In this document: one piece after another, positions 47,426 to 58,429 of the stretch | Layout: every line of letters starts with the position of its first letter | How positions within the stretch are numbered: position 1 is the stretch's first letter | Assembly: GCF_050948215.1 (NCBI RefSeq) | Contig: NC_135150.1 | Span: 23,787,943 to 23,851,942 of the forward strand | Source of the DNA: Halictus rubicundus | Lineage: Eukaryota > Arthropoda > Insecta > Hymenoptera > Halictidae | DNA length: 64,000 bases | Direction: 5' to 3' | Notes under the pieces: generated by a model | What the model was told of the DNA's origin: nothing | The model's input: only the letters and a program-made list of their open reading frames with translations | Database searches by the model: none | Translations under genes and position numbers: made by a program

Positions 47426-49832
47426 ATGTCAATTAATTTAACGAAAAATAAAGACGCCTTGGCGGCCGCCTGGCACAGCGTAGTCGACGATAAATCGTCT
47501 ACTGACTGGTAGGCTTGCATCTATCATCCTTCACTCATATATTCTCGTTCCCGGCTATGCACTAACGTCACGCAACGAACGCGTTTGTTCAATTAAATCC
47601 CCGAAGTAAATAGCATCTCTATATTTAGACGCTACACTTTTTACCGCATAGCTCTTCTATAAATAGCGCTGGGCGCACAATTATCACCTACTGTCATAAA
47701 GCTCATGTTTTCTAGGTTTCCGTGTACGCAACGAGTTATCGTGCAATTTATCCGGAATAAAGAATGGATGCTCCTTTTTCAATCAATCGGAACGTTACGT
47801 TTTTAAATTTGTTTCGATCGATATTGGCTTTTGCTATGAACTTTAGAAACAATTCATGATTTGCTTTGTACCATTATGGTTGCATTTTGTTTTCTTCTGC
47901 TTTTGTTTCTTAAATGTAATGTTAATGCAAATCTTAAACAGGGCTGTATTTGGATATGAAGGACAAACTAACAATTTAAAGGTTGTCGGAACTGGGAGTG
48001 GTGGATTGGAGGAGATGATTGACCGTTTAGACAGTAGTCATATCATGTATGCCTTTTGTCGAGTGATAGACACTAAGACAAGCCTGCCAAAATGTCTGTT
48101 GATCAATTGGGTAAGGATCCGATAGTACTGAACTGTATATGTTTACAGTAGGACATAAAGCGTTAATTAGAAATCTGGATACTCGGGTATTTAGATTCAA
48201 GTTCAGTTCACGTTATATCAAATTCGGATAGGATCATGAGTATTCATATCTGGTTTTCCATACCTACATAGCAAGAGTTCTAGTTCATGATATATATTTA
48301 AACTTGTATTTTTGACTTACGATTGTATTTGTTTCAGCAAGGGGAAGGCGCTCCCATAGTGAGAAAGGGGACATGTGCAAATCATATTAGAGACGTAGAA
48401 AAATTACTAAAAGGTGCTCATATAACAATTACAGCTCGTTCTGAGGACGATGTGGAAGTAGACTCTATTATGGAGAAACTGGCCAGAGCAACTGCATCCG
48501 CGTATAAATTTAATGAGCCCAGAGGGGAGAACGAAGGGAATGCGGGGCCAGTTGGTACCACATATCGAAGGTGCGGCTCGCATTGTCTTCACAAAGTCAC
48601 GAGTCATTTATCATTAAGAGAACGATGCATTTTACAGAGTGATCCCCGAGCAAGAGATTAACGCGATCGAGCGTGATCAATTCTGGCAGAAAGAAGAATT
48701 GGAGGAAAAGAAGAGACTGGAGCAGGAACGTATCAAGTCTGAGAAAGAACGATTGCGGCTCGAAGAGGAAGTTAGGAAGAGGGAGGAGAAGGAAGCAATG
48801 CTTAGAGAACAGCAGGTAAGCGTTGGGTGAACCTGGAGAACATCAGTACCTACCCTCCGATTTCGATGATTTTTGGATATGTTAATCTACCTAACCCAGA
48901 CCTAGCGTTGTAGAAGTGTGTGAGAACCCGAAAATGAATTTTATTCGGGATGGGTTCCGAGAATATTCGAGACTCCGACTCGTTTTGATGTTCATTCGAT
49001 GTTCGACATCGAAAGCTTTCCTAACGCGATTTCAATGTTGTCGCAGGTCACTGCGAAAGAGAACTCAATAGCGCGGCAAAAGTTGGCAGAACAACGGGCG
49101 GAGGAAGCGTACAACAAGTGCAATCGGGTAGCGCCGAGTCAGTACTATAACAGCGAGGTCGACGACCAGCATAAATCGCGAAGCGAAGAGCTGCGGCTGC
49201 AAAGGAGTAAAGAGACACAAGAATTAATTGCTCAAAGAACGATAAACGCGCGAGCTGTGTTCGAGCAGAACTCGGCCGCCGGTCAAATGAAGTCTACCTC
49301 GGTGCAACAGCAATATGTACAAAAGAGTAGTCACGTGGAAGCGGCTAAGAAGGCGCTGGAAGAGAGTCAGCAGAAGGAGACACCTCACACTAATGCACAG
49401 GAAGAAATAAAGACTGAAGTGAACAAAACACACGACACGGAGGAAACAGCCGCGGCGGATTCTGCTGCGAGCATACCGGAAACGGAAAGGGAAACGGAAA
49501 CGCAGCCTGTAGCGTCCGAAACGAGCGAGCCGCAAGAAGAAGTCGAACAGCCATCGGCGACAAAAGAGGCGGTCACCGAAGAGAACGAGTTGTACAGTCA
49601 AATAGACAACCAGTACATGTATTTTGATATCAACAACGAAGGAATGATAGCGAGGGCCTTGTACGACTATCAAGCAGTCGATGGCACGGAGATCACTTTC
49701 GATCCCGGTGATATTATCACGCACATAGAGACCATCGATGAAGGATGGTGGCAGGGTCTCGGACCCGGTGGAATCTTCGGGCTCTTCCCTGCGAATTACG
49801 TCGAAGTTATCAAATACGACGAACCACGATAA
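47426..49832 (+). CDS. Abp1: Drebrin-like actin-binding protein Abp1/DBNL (complete, 5 exons)
   Basis: This protein links F-actin to endocytosis and membrane trafficking. Exons 47426-47508, 47942-48110, 48338-48570, 48638-48815 and 49047-49832 sum to 1449 nt, 482 aa. An N-terminal ADF-homology domain spans about 1-140 (MSINLTKNKDALAAAWHSV through KLARATASAYKFN). A highly charged coiled coil with E/R/K repeats (EELEEKKRLEQERIKSEKER) follows at about 165-245, then a Gln/Glu/Thr-rich linker. The SH3 domain at the C-terminus (about 427-480) shows ALYDYQA, the WW pair in EGWWQG, and FPANYVEV. Long antisense reading frames across exon 5 are shadows of this gene. It converges with CPSF30, with a 792-bp spacer between stops. 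Confidence 0.95.
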
Positions 49833-50624
49833 GGAACAGCTTGCGAACATAGAACATCTTTTCTTTCGGTTGAAAATGAAACAGTACTTGCTTTTTTGCA
49901 TACAAAATGTGATTCAGATTTTAATTCTTTTTTTTAGCAACTTCGTACTATTTTTCTGATAAGTGAACACGCCGTTTCGAGGATATAGGTACATCGGGGT
50001 ACTCTAAAAGATAAACGAATAGCACGTACACGTTTACAATGAGAGAACAGTAATTACGTTTTAAATATTTGATGCACGCTCATTAACGCAGCAATTTCGT
50101 ATTTCTAACGATAATTGCAGAAACAAGATTTTAAACTTTGATAGTCTTACAATGCCAATACATATACAAATGGCGAAGTACGTCTTCCCATGTTTACCGT
50201 CACGTCGAAAATTGAATTAGCCGTAAAAAAATATGTCTTTATAACATCCTCTGTCGGAGACCGACGCAATGGTAAAAAATAGTATATTTAATAACTTAGC
50301 GGACACCCTTTAAATACATTTACAAAGTACATATTTAGGAACATGTTTAATTCTCTAAATAAATACTTAAATTTGTTATAGTAATCCCCGTGTGGTGTTC
50401 TAGCTTCAGTGCAATGATCCCCAGTATGTTAAGTAATTTTTGTTCGATCCTTTATTTATTTGATTTTATACTCGGGTGCTGGAATATATGTACTAATAAA
50501 CGATCTCAGTTTGGTTGTATTAAACTTACTTTACTATGCGATATAGAAATTTTTACAGGTAAGTGATCTTACTGAAATAAAATAGAATCACAATATCAAC
50601 GTTGTACAAATAAAATAAGTGAAG
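49833..50624. other. Convergent 3' UTRs of Abp1 and CPSF30
   Basis: Stops face each other across 792 bp. AATAAA occurs on the plus strand near 50357, 50495 and 50575, and TTTATT (minus-strand signal) near 50451-50458. The transcripts may overlap. Confidence 0.5.
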
Positions 50625-51962
50625 TCATCTGCGGTAATTTTGATTTTGATTGCCACCTCCGCTGCCTCCCGCGTGACTTAAGAATGCCAAATGGCCTTTC
50701 GGACATTTGTTGGCGTAGTGACCTTTCGTTCCACATTTGTAACAGGTGACCTCTTCCAAAGGTTTTTGTGGTCCTCGCGGAGGTGGTCCGTTGTGCATGT
50801 TCATATGATGTGTCGCATGAGAATTGCCTTCTATTTCTTGTCTTACTTGAGCTTCTCTTACGTCCGGTGGCATTTTGTTACAGTAAATAGCTTTGTGGCC
50901 ACCTTCCCCGCAGAAGTGGCATGTAATCATTACTTTCTTCCCTTCTTTTGGCTGCATGTCTTGCACAGCTGGCAATTCGAATCTCGGACTAAAAGTATCA
51001 GAAAGCAATGCATGAGTTTTATGCCGATGGAGCTAGATGACAAGCTGAACCGAACAATGATGAACTTACTGCATGAATTTACAGTTTGGTCCATCGGGAC
51101 AAAAGCCAGCTAAGTAAGCCATACAAAGGACTCGTCTCACATGTCTGTGTCTACATAGTGGACCGTGCCTACAGAATCCACGATCGTACCAGGGACAATC
51201 TCTGACTTTAGTTTCTGGGTCGATGTGCAAGAATGGGCATTCCTTATTGTGACAGGCATCTAACAATTCATAATTGATTTAAACACACCTATACCGGGAA
51301 AACTTAACAACGTCAGAGAAAGGAAAGCATTTGGTATCTCTTGAAGACACGGCTGTTGGAAGATTGTCGGTACCTTTGAAAATAATAATGAATGGCATAA
51401 TACACTTACTAAACCTAGAATAGAAGTAACATTCTGGCATTTTCGTCATGTCATACTCGTGTAAAAATTCACACTGATCGCCCTTTTTACAGAGTCCTCT
51501 TAACCAATGTTTACAAACGATCGTGCGGTCTCCTCGGACGTGCCTAAACGGGCAAGAAGCTCCTTTTATGCAGGTGCCTCTCGGATAAAACTGACATACC
51601 GCAGCGGTGGATTCTATAAATAATAGTAAGATAACAATTAGATAAATCGAAGGAACGACAACCGAGCACCGTAGGCGTGAAATTAAAAAGATCGAGGATA
51701 TTGTTTACAGTTCGGAACGTGACAAAGTGAAATTTATTGAATTTTATTCGACGATACATGGAAATTAGACAAGTTTAGCGTGCTCCTGTTACATTCGTTC
51801 CGTTTGTTTCCCGTTGTATAACCTAAAGGGAGAGACCTCGCTTTATGACAATTACGTACTGTCCATTCCAGTAAATGGTAAAGGAAGTGCCCCATACTGT
51901 TCGTCGAGAGCAACTTCGATGTCGAAGCGCATGTGATCCACGTTCGCGACTATGCACTCCAT
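50625..51962 (-). CDS. Clp: Cleavage and polyadenylation specificity factor 30-kDa subunit, CPSF30/Clipper (complete, 4 exons)
   Basis: CPSF30 recognises the AAUAAA signal during pre-mRNA 3' end formation. Minus-strand exons: 51962-51860, 51613-51410, 51259-51070, 50988-50625; 861 nt, 286 aa. The start MECIVANVDHMRFDIEVAL fits the family. Five CCCH zinc fingers follow in order: CQFYPRGTCIKGASCPFRH, CKHWLRGLCKKGDQCEFLH, CYFYSRFNACHNKECPFLH, CPWYDRGFCRHGPLCRHRH and CMAYLAGFCPDGPNCKFMH. Two CCHC zinc knuckles then follow: CHFCGEGGHKAIYC and CYKCGTKGHYANKC. Two knuckles match Drosophila Clipper. The tail is Gly/Asn-rich. Exon junctions split fingers 3 and 5. The finger pattern leaves no real alternative assignment. 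Confidence 0.96.
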
Positions 51963-52322
51963 TATTATTTCAAATCTTGCAACAATCACAGTCAAGTTTA
52001 CTCGTCCGCCGCCTACACATCAACTAAACACTTGTTCGTTTGCTACCACAGCGGTTTACACTGAAATTTTTATTCCTCGATACGAATACACATCTCCCGT
52101 TTATTTCCATCGACTCTCCATTCAGAAATATGATTTATTTACACTGTTAATTGGTTAAATGAAACAATCAAAACTTCAATTTTCTGTACACATTCTCCTC
52201 CGCGTGTGCTGATAATACTGCGGACGTTATTGCACCTCACATTGGCAGACAATATTTTTCGAACGCCATCTTGCGGCGATGCTTGAAAATACGAAAATAA
52301 AAACATTTGAATGTCCCGGTAA

Positions 52323-52354
52323 CACCGACGAGAGATGAAAATCTCTCGTCGGTG
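52323..52354. other. Perfect 14-bp hairpin with GAAA loop
   Basis: CACCGACGAGAGAT (52323-52336), loop GAAA, then its exact reverse complement (52341-52354). It lies 361 bp upstream of the CPSF30 start codon. A direct repeat, AGGTTCTGTTCCATGCTAAA, follows twice (about 52358 and 52386). Confidence 0.85.
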
Positions 52355-52409
52355 CCCAGGTTCTGTTCCATGCTAAAAGCTGCCTAGGTTCTGTTCCATG
52401 CTAAAAAGG

Positions 52410-53344
52410 CGATGTCGCAAAAGTGAGAAAGCCGAATTCACGGGCGTGAGCACTGTCATATCCTCTCTGACTCGACCTCCAGATGCCCCTAATGATCCCA
52501 CGTATCGGCCCCTATCATCGGATTGCCGTATGGTTTTTTAGAAAAGAGTCTGCCAGCGGACACAGAAATTCTATAGCTATTCAGCGGTGGAAGGCACGAA
52601 CTAAACCACGTTTGAATTGAAAGGAATATATAACTCATGAATCTGGGCATATTAGTGAGAATCGTGTATCCTGTATATGTACTCCAAATGATCATGCAGC
52701 TTTCTTCTTTAATAATTAATTTCTCCTTGAATTTGACAGATTATTTATAAGCTCTATCAAATCTGCTTGAAATTATAATAGGAATGACGATACAGGTTCA
52801 CTCTAGATAAAATCAAAGTAAGACAAAATATTTTAAAAATAATGTGTTGTGTTACATAACGTTTTACATAAAACGTTTAACAAGCGGTGTGAATTGATGT
52901 GTGGGCATCAAACGAACGACAAGTCAAGCGTTTCATACGTTTTACTTTATTTCCAACGGTTTTTATATGTATAACTAGATACATGGACGTAAATCACAGC
53001 ACAACTCAAGGTTGTATAAACATTTATGCATTCGTTGGGAATAATATGTACATGTGACAAGTACTTACGCGATTCACGCGACTGAGATTCGAACCGAATG
53101 CCACTTCAATTACACTTCAAATCGTTCTTTTTCAAAACCCAAGGGCAACTTAACTTGGATCATAACAGAGCAAAATCTCGATCAAAATCGCTTGTAAACA
53201 TAATTTGCTAATGTGTCAGACACCAATCTTCAGTTCTACCTCCAATTTTTACGTTTGTAATAAACGATCAAGAGTACGAGATCGATTAAATCAATTGAAG
53301 AGTACAAGATCCACGAGAACAGCAAATATCAAACGAACTTAGGG
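52410..53344. other. Intergenic, nothing recognised
   Basis: AT-rich sequence without an identifiable gene, repeat or motif. Confidence 0.4.
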
Positions 53345-53560
53345 TAAGGGACCTAATTACTGTGGGGGTACCAATTACTGTGCCTATATTAACTATACTT
53401 ATTTTTAAAGCATAATGAATATTAAAAAAGAGATATGTAACAGATATATTAACTAATTTTAATGAACGAAATGTAACATCTCTTTTTTAATATTCATTGT
53501 GATTTAAACATAAGTAAAATTTATATAGGTACAGTACCGCCACTGTAATTTGGTCCCTTA
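53345..53560. mobile_element. Palindromic MITE (TAAGGGACC ends)
   Basis: TAAGGGACCTAATTACTGTG at the left and CACTGTAATTTGGTCCCTTA at the right are inverted copies. The arms continue inward through ATGAATATTAAAAAAGAGAT and its complement. A second copy is nested at 35529-35738. Confidence 0.85.
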
Positions 53561-54370
53561 CTTTTCTGACGATCCTGCTAAGAATTAGTAATTAATAAGC
53601 GATCGTAATCGGGCTCGTGCTTCGTCCTTGCTTTGATAAATCAACGATTTGAACTCTACGTGAAACGAAATCATCGAGGACATGCATAGTTTCTTTTTCA
53701 ACGGCTTTTTTTTTTTGTTAAACATGTACAATCATTTCACGTTGAATCGGCGAGCGTAATTCATAATCGAAGTAGAAGCGAAGCGAAGATTCGTTCGTTC
53801 GATCGACGATCTACGATCAACGATCAGGCTCGTTCGACGAAACGCGAGCGAATCTTCGGAAAAGAGTTTTTTCACAACCAAGAACAGAATTTATTTCGAA
53901 ATTTGTCGTCCGTTGTTCGTCGAGGAGTTTAGGCGTTCCGTTTTATTTTCTGGTAAGCTCCGAGGAAATGGCGCAACAAGAACATTTACAAAATAACCAT
54001 ACACTTGTGTATACGATATATAATGTATATATATATATCCTTTGTATATGTACAAAAACTTGTGTATACGAAATCTTTTTGTTTAAAGATCATAAAAAAT
54101 ATCGTCGGAAAGAACAGCTGTTTGCGAGGACGAGAAGTTCGTTTCTGGGAAGCGATACCGTCGACATATGCTCGAGCCTTTTTCGATGCACCAGGTGCAT
54201 ATGCAGTTCCGCGAGAAAGCTAATAAAATATTTACTGAACAGCAAGAACAATTCAACGATTTGTGCTCCCAACCGTTTGCTCGTAAATCTTTCCGAAATA
54301 ATTCAACAAACGATCGCAAGCATTATGACTAATTCCTGTCATTTAATATCAACCATTGAGACACCTACTT
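53561..54370. other. Intergenic, nothing recognised
   Basis: A 144-codon plus-strand frame at 53968-54402 runs into a MITE and has no domain. I do not call it a gene. Confidence 0.4.
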
Positions 54371-54567
54371 TAGTAAATTGCGGATCTTTGTTCAAACTTT
54401 AAATTGTTAGTCGTTGCAAGAAATAGAAGATCTTCTTTTCAAAACATAAGTTTAATAAATTGAGAATATAATACATCAATGTTCTAAAATGTTTTTAAAT
54501 AATATCTCCACTGTTTTTATTTTCGTGCACTCATTTTTGTCATAATCGTGTCAAATCCGCAGATTAC
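54371..54567. repeat. MITE of the TAGACTGCGGAT family (diverged)
   Basis: Left TAGTAAATTGCGGATCTTTG, right GTGTCAAATCCGCAG. Confidence 0.55.
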
Positions 54568-54579
54568 TGACAAGTAATA

Positions 54580-54818
54580 TACTGTTCGTGCCTCACAAGA
54601 AGTCTCGCAAGACGGCACAAGGGCAAAGGGGGCATTCGCTCGTTCCGCTTATCCCCACTGTTGACGCTCTAGTAGGCCAACGCTTAGGCTTTGACGTCAC
54701 ACGCTATAGTATGTGCAACCGTTTTAGCCAACAGAGCAGCTAGAGGCGTGCCCTTTCCACTCTGACCAATCAGCCCCGCATTCCTTTCACGGGACTTCTT
54801 GTGCGGCACGCACAGTAC
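54580..54818. mobile_element. GC-richer TIR element with CRE and CCAAT motifs
   Basis: The left end TACTGTTCGTGCC then CACAAGAAGTCTCG pairs with the right end CGGGACTTCTTGTGCGGCAC then GCACAGTA. Inside are TTTGACGTCACA (CRE core) and GACCAATCAG (CCAAT box). Confidence 0.6.
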
Positions 54819-55690
54819 TCTGCCACTCGGCGCCATCTTTCTTAACACTGTACCTACCGGAGGTCTATTAAAAACCTTCTTATAAATAATAATTCCAACA
54901 GAAATTACTCGATTTTATTACCGAGGGTTTCTTCCGGTTTCAAGATTGAAAATATCATTACTATTGTAACATTCATTAAGAAATCTTTAACTATAAATCA
55001 TACGGTTCTAGAAACTATGAACCAACCACCGGTGGGTAACGTCTTAAGCAAACCATTATTAAAATAAGCTTATCAAAAGCAAACAATAAATCGATTTCTT
55101 GGTAAGACCGTGGATCCTTAATTATCTTGGTTCAACGACCAATATTGAGAAACGAAGTTCTTGCCGGTGTCAAATCAGAAGCGAAAAGTATGATTCCTCG
55201 TTTTGTACTGTTCAGTAACGATTTTATAATATTCGTCGTCGAGACACGTGGCACGTTGGTTCTTCTTCTCCTTCGAACCGATTCGCAAGAATTTCGGGGA
55301 CCGTGCTTTTATTTTTGCGACATGAACGTTGGCACTAGATTGCTTCGGTCGCAGAGACGGAGCTCGGAGAAAAGCGATTGTCGGAAAAAGAGAGAATTAG
55401 AATTACCCGAACGTAATATCAAGCGGCATGCATTCAATTCCTGTGCTCGAGAAGAAGTGCTCTGAAATTGTGCTTTAGTCTCGTAAAATCTAGAGAGTCG
55501 TCTATTTTTTTTTTAGCGATCCTAACGCGCTATCGATACAATTGTAAAACTGGCGTTTACCTATCGAGTCGTCGACTCGAATGCGTTTACAACTGTTTGG
55601 TACACTATTAAACGACGGAACATCGTGACAATATTTTTTATACAAATTAAAACGTCTTTATTCTTATCCAAACGAGTAACAAAGTGACGG
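54819..55690. other. Intergenic, nothing recognised
   Basis: An open frame at 55127-55465 has no recognisable domain. No repeat seen. Confidence 0.35.
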
Positions 55691-55968
55691 TAGACTACAG
55701 ATCATTATGTAAATTTCACAGATCTGTCGAATAAATTGTATAATAATTGTATTGGGTTCGTAAATAAAATATTAAATTGTATAACAAAGAATTTCTGTTT
55801 TTAGGAACGAGTTGTAATGATTAGACTGCTGATTTTTATGCGAAATGAAAATTGTCTGAACAGTGGACATACTCAAGTTTATTTCTTCCTTTAATGATTT
55901 CAGTAAAAGATTTTCAAATTAATCTCTTCACTATTTTAAATTACGCAAGTTCATTAAATTCGCAGTCC
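55691..55968. repeat. MITEs of the TAGACTGCGGAT family
   Basis: A lone left end, TAGACTACAGATCATTATGT, at 55691. A full copy follows from TAGACTGCTGATTTTTATGC (55822) to TTAAATTCGCAGTCC (about 55968). Confidence 0.6.
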
Positions 55969-57344
55969 GACAATGATGCATTTTGTCGTTGTCCTGTTAA
56001 CATGTATTAGATAAACAATTTGTAAATTATAACTTATTTATGACTCCGTTCAAATTCAGAAACTTGAAATTTTCGCAAAGTTTGCAGTCTAAGAACAATC
56101 ATTTCGATTTAGTTGGTGATTGTAAAGGATCAGTGGGACACAGAAAATCACCGAGAAGTGCGTTAACAATAAAGCAATTCTACAGTGTTTTCGGAAGCGA
56201 AACGTTAGTCTCACTGTCGAGGTGATCGAATACAGTGGCGCAGCTATTCGAGCGGACGGATAAGGGATGTCTTCATTTCCGGAAGCGGGAGAAAGTTTCT
56301 TAAACAGGCTAGAAGTCGTCTAATCCCTAAAATACTTTCGTGAACGGTACTCTAGACTGCAGTTAAGTAGTACTGGTAGTGTTAATTCTTAAACGTTAAT
56401 CGTGTTTAAAGATCGAAACTCGTTTACTGGGTGCACGAGGGTGAATCGCGGGATCCGTTTAAAATCGCGTGCCGCCGACAGGGACAAATAGTTGTGTGTT
56501 AGTGGAGCGAGTATCGTTTTAATAAATACTTAAACGTTCTCTATCAGCGATAATTAAGCGTTAATAGTCACATTGTAAAAACCTCCGGCAGCGTGCCGGA
56601 ACGATATAGTTAAATAGATTTATATGTATATTCCAATGGCGGCGAGGAACAGCGCTGAACAGACATGGCCGCCGTTTGGACAAATTATTTTAAAAAGTAG
56701 CCTGTCGCGTTGGTGTGCGCGTTCGAAAATCGATAAGTACAACAGAACCTTTCAACGAGCAATGATCACTGTACTCCCTGAAGCGATAACTAACAAACGC
56801 GAGCGTATTGAAAACGAACGTTAAGTACCTCCGCGTATTCTGTCGAAAATAAAAAGACATACTCGTTGGTCTGGTAGAAAGAAAACGGTATATGTACAGT
56901 GCGAATCGTCGGTTCGCATAGCAAGATTAAAATACGTACACGCGAGGAGCGAAGCAGTCGACTGTTGTAAAACCAACGAAATCACATACGATCGCCTGTT
57001 TAAACGGTAAAACGCGTCGAGTGCCCGTGAGAGATTCGTGTGTGTGTGTGTGAGAGAGAGAGGCAATTATCGTTACATTACAATTAAAAGACGTTAACTT
57101 ATCACAAATACAACCGCACGAACCACATAAACGTATGTATATCTACAGGGTGGTCCATCAGAAATGGAATTTCCTATCGCCTCTTCATCGAGCCGTTCTG
57201 AAGAATTTCCGCCCGGGAAAATCGGAGACGAGCGTTTCTTTTCCAGATGGAACCGTGAATATTCCTCCAATTGGAATTTCTGAAGGAAATCAGTCAAATT
57301 ATATAAGAAATATTTTTTATTCACATAAATATTACACTGGTTCT
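55969..57344. other. Intergenic, nothing recognised
   Basis: No identifiable gene. TG and AG microsatellites lie at about 57039-57061. The stretch from 57150 may be the outer part of the palindromic MITE that follows. Confidence 0.35.
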
Positions 57345-57665
57345 AATGAATTCTTAAATTTAAGAATTTTTTCTGCTCTAACCGGAAAAGATATACGAAT
57401 GATTCTTACTTAGATCGATTCTGCAGACTTTCCCAAATACAGCAGTGTATCTTTACAACATTATCACCATTTGCACGCGGGAAAATAATTTTTAAAGACA
57501 GCATGACGTTGTCGACGACTCTCGTTCTCTTCAGATATTGTTTGAATAAGTTTTAATGTTTATAATGCTACAGATAAGTACACCATTGTGTTCGGGGAAG
57601 TCTGCAGAATCAATTTAGGTAAAAATCATCCCTGCATCTTTCACGGTTACGTCCGAAAAAAATTC
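57345..57665. mobile_element. Palindromic MITE, second copy of the 23.0-kb family
   Basis: The left arm includes GATTCTGCAGACTTTCCCAA and the right arm GGAAGTCTGCAGAATCAATT, with matching flanks on both sides for about 90 bp. The element may extend to about 57150-57690. Confidence 0.65.
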
Positions 57666-57689
57666 TTAGATTTAAACTTGCCCTGAAGA

Positions 57690-58429
57690 TGAAATTCCAC
57701 AAGAACGTGATGAGATAAAATGGTTTTCGAATTGGTATTCGGCGTCAGAAACGTAAACGAATCAACTGAAAATGTCGTCTGTGATCAAGCTAATGTTGAT
57801 CAGCGTCGTCTGATTAAATGATAACATTACAAGGACGAGTAACATCGCATCCGAGATTCCAGAAGGAGGAACCAGCGGTTCCACGGCAAGAGACGCGGGT
57901 CCCCCTAACGCTTAACCGTCGTAGACTATAAATTTCAACTATTGTGCACGGGTAGGCAACATTTGTAACGTCAACAGAGATAATTCGATGTCTGATTAAC
58001 CACACCGTTCGTCGCCAGTTCGCCGAGGAACGTCGTTCCCCCAATGTCTCCTGAGACCGTAGCCATTCTCTCGGTTCCCTATCACCGTAGTAAATGACAG
58101 CGTGTAGAAAACTGCGGTATGTACACATCATTGATCCGACGTCTTCCAAACGCACAGCAGTCAACAACATTGAGCATTGGGCAGATACATATTATACACG
58201 TAGTCGTTGATTCTTTAGGAGCGTCGTCGTACGACTTGGAAGACTCCGCCGACGATACTGCTGGATTTATCGAAGTGCAAACGGAAAGCGGTCGATCCAT
58301 GTTGATCCTTCCAACTATAATGTGTCGATCGGTGAACACCCTGAGTGCGTACTCCTCGTCGGGAAACAAAGAAACGGATTTTTCTCTGTTCGTTCAGAGT
58401 TCTAGCGAGTTGCCGATGCTCTTCAGCGA
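57690..58429. other. MCU 3' UTR region
   Basis: Sequence downstream of the MCU stop. It keeps open frames on both strands (for example 58082-58369 minus) but has no domain I can name. TTTATT near 57312 could be an MCU poly(A) signal. Confidence 0.35.

Noticed and set aside
49224..49901. 225-codon minus-strand open frame
   Set aside because: It is antisense to Abp1 exon 5 and is low-complexity Phe/Arg-rich shadow sequence.
52323..52354. Hammerhead ribozyme
   Set aside because: CGACGAG and GAAA are present, but the strands pair as one continuous stem, leaving no three-way junction or cleavage site.
53968..54402. 144-codon plus-strand open frame
   Set aside because: Its 3' end lies in a MITE, it has microsatellite-like composition at the start and it matches no known domain.
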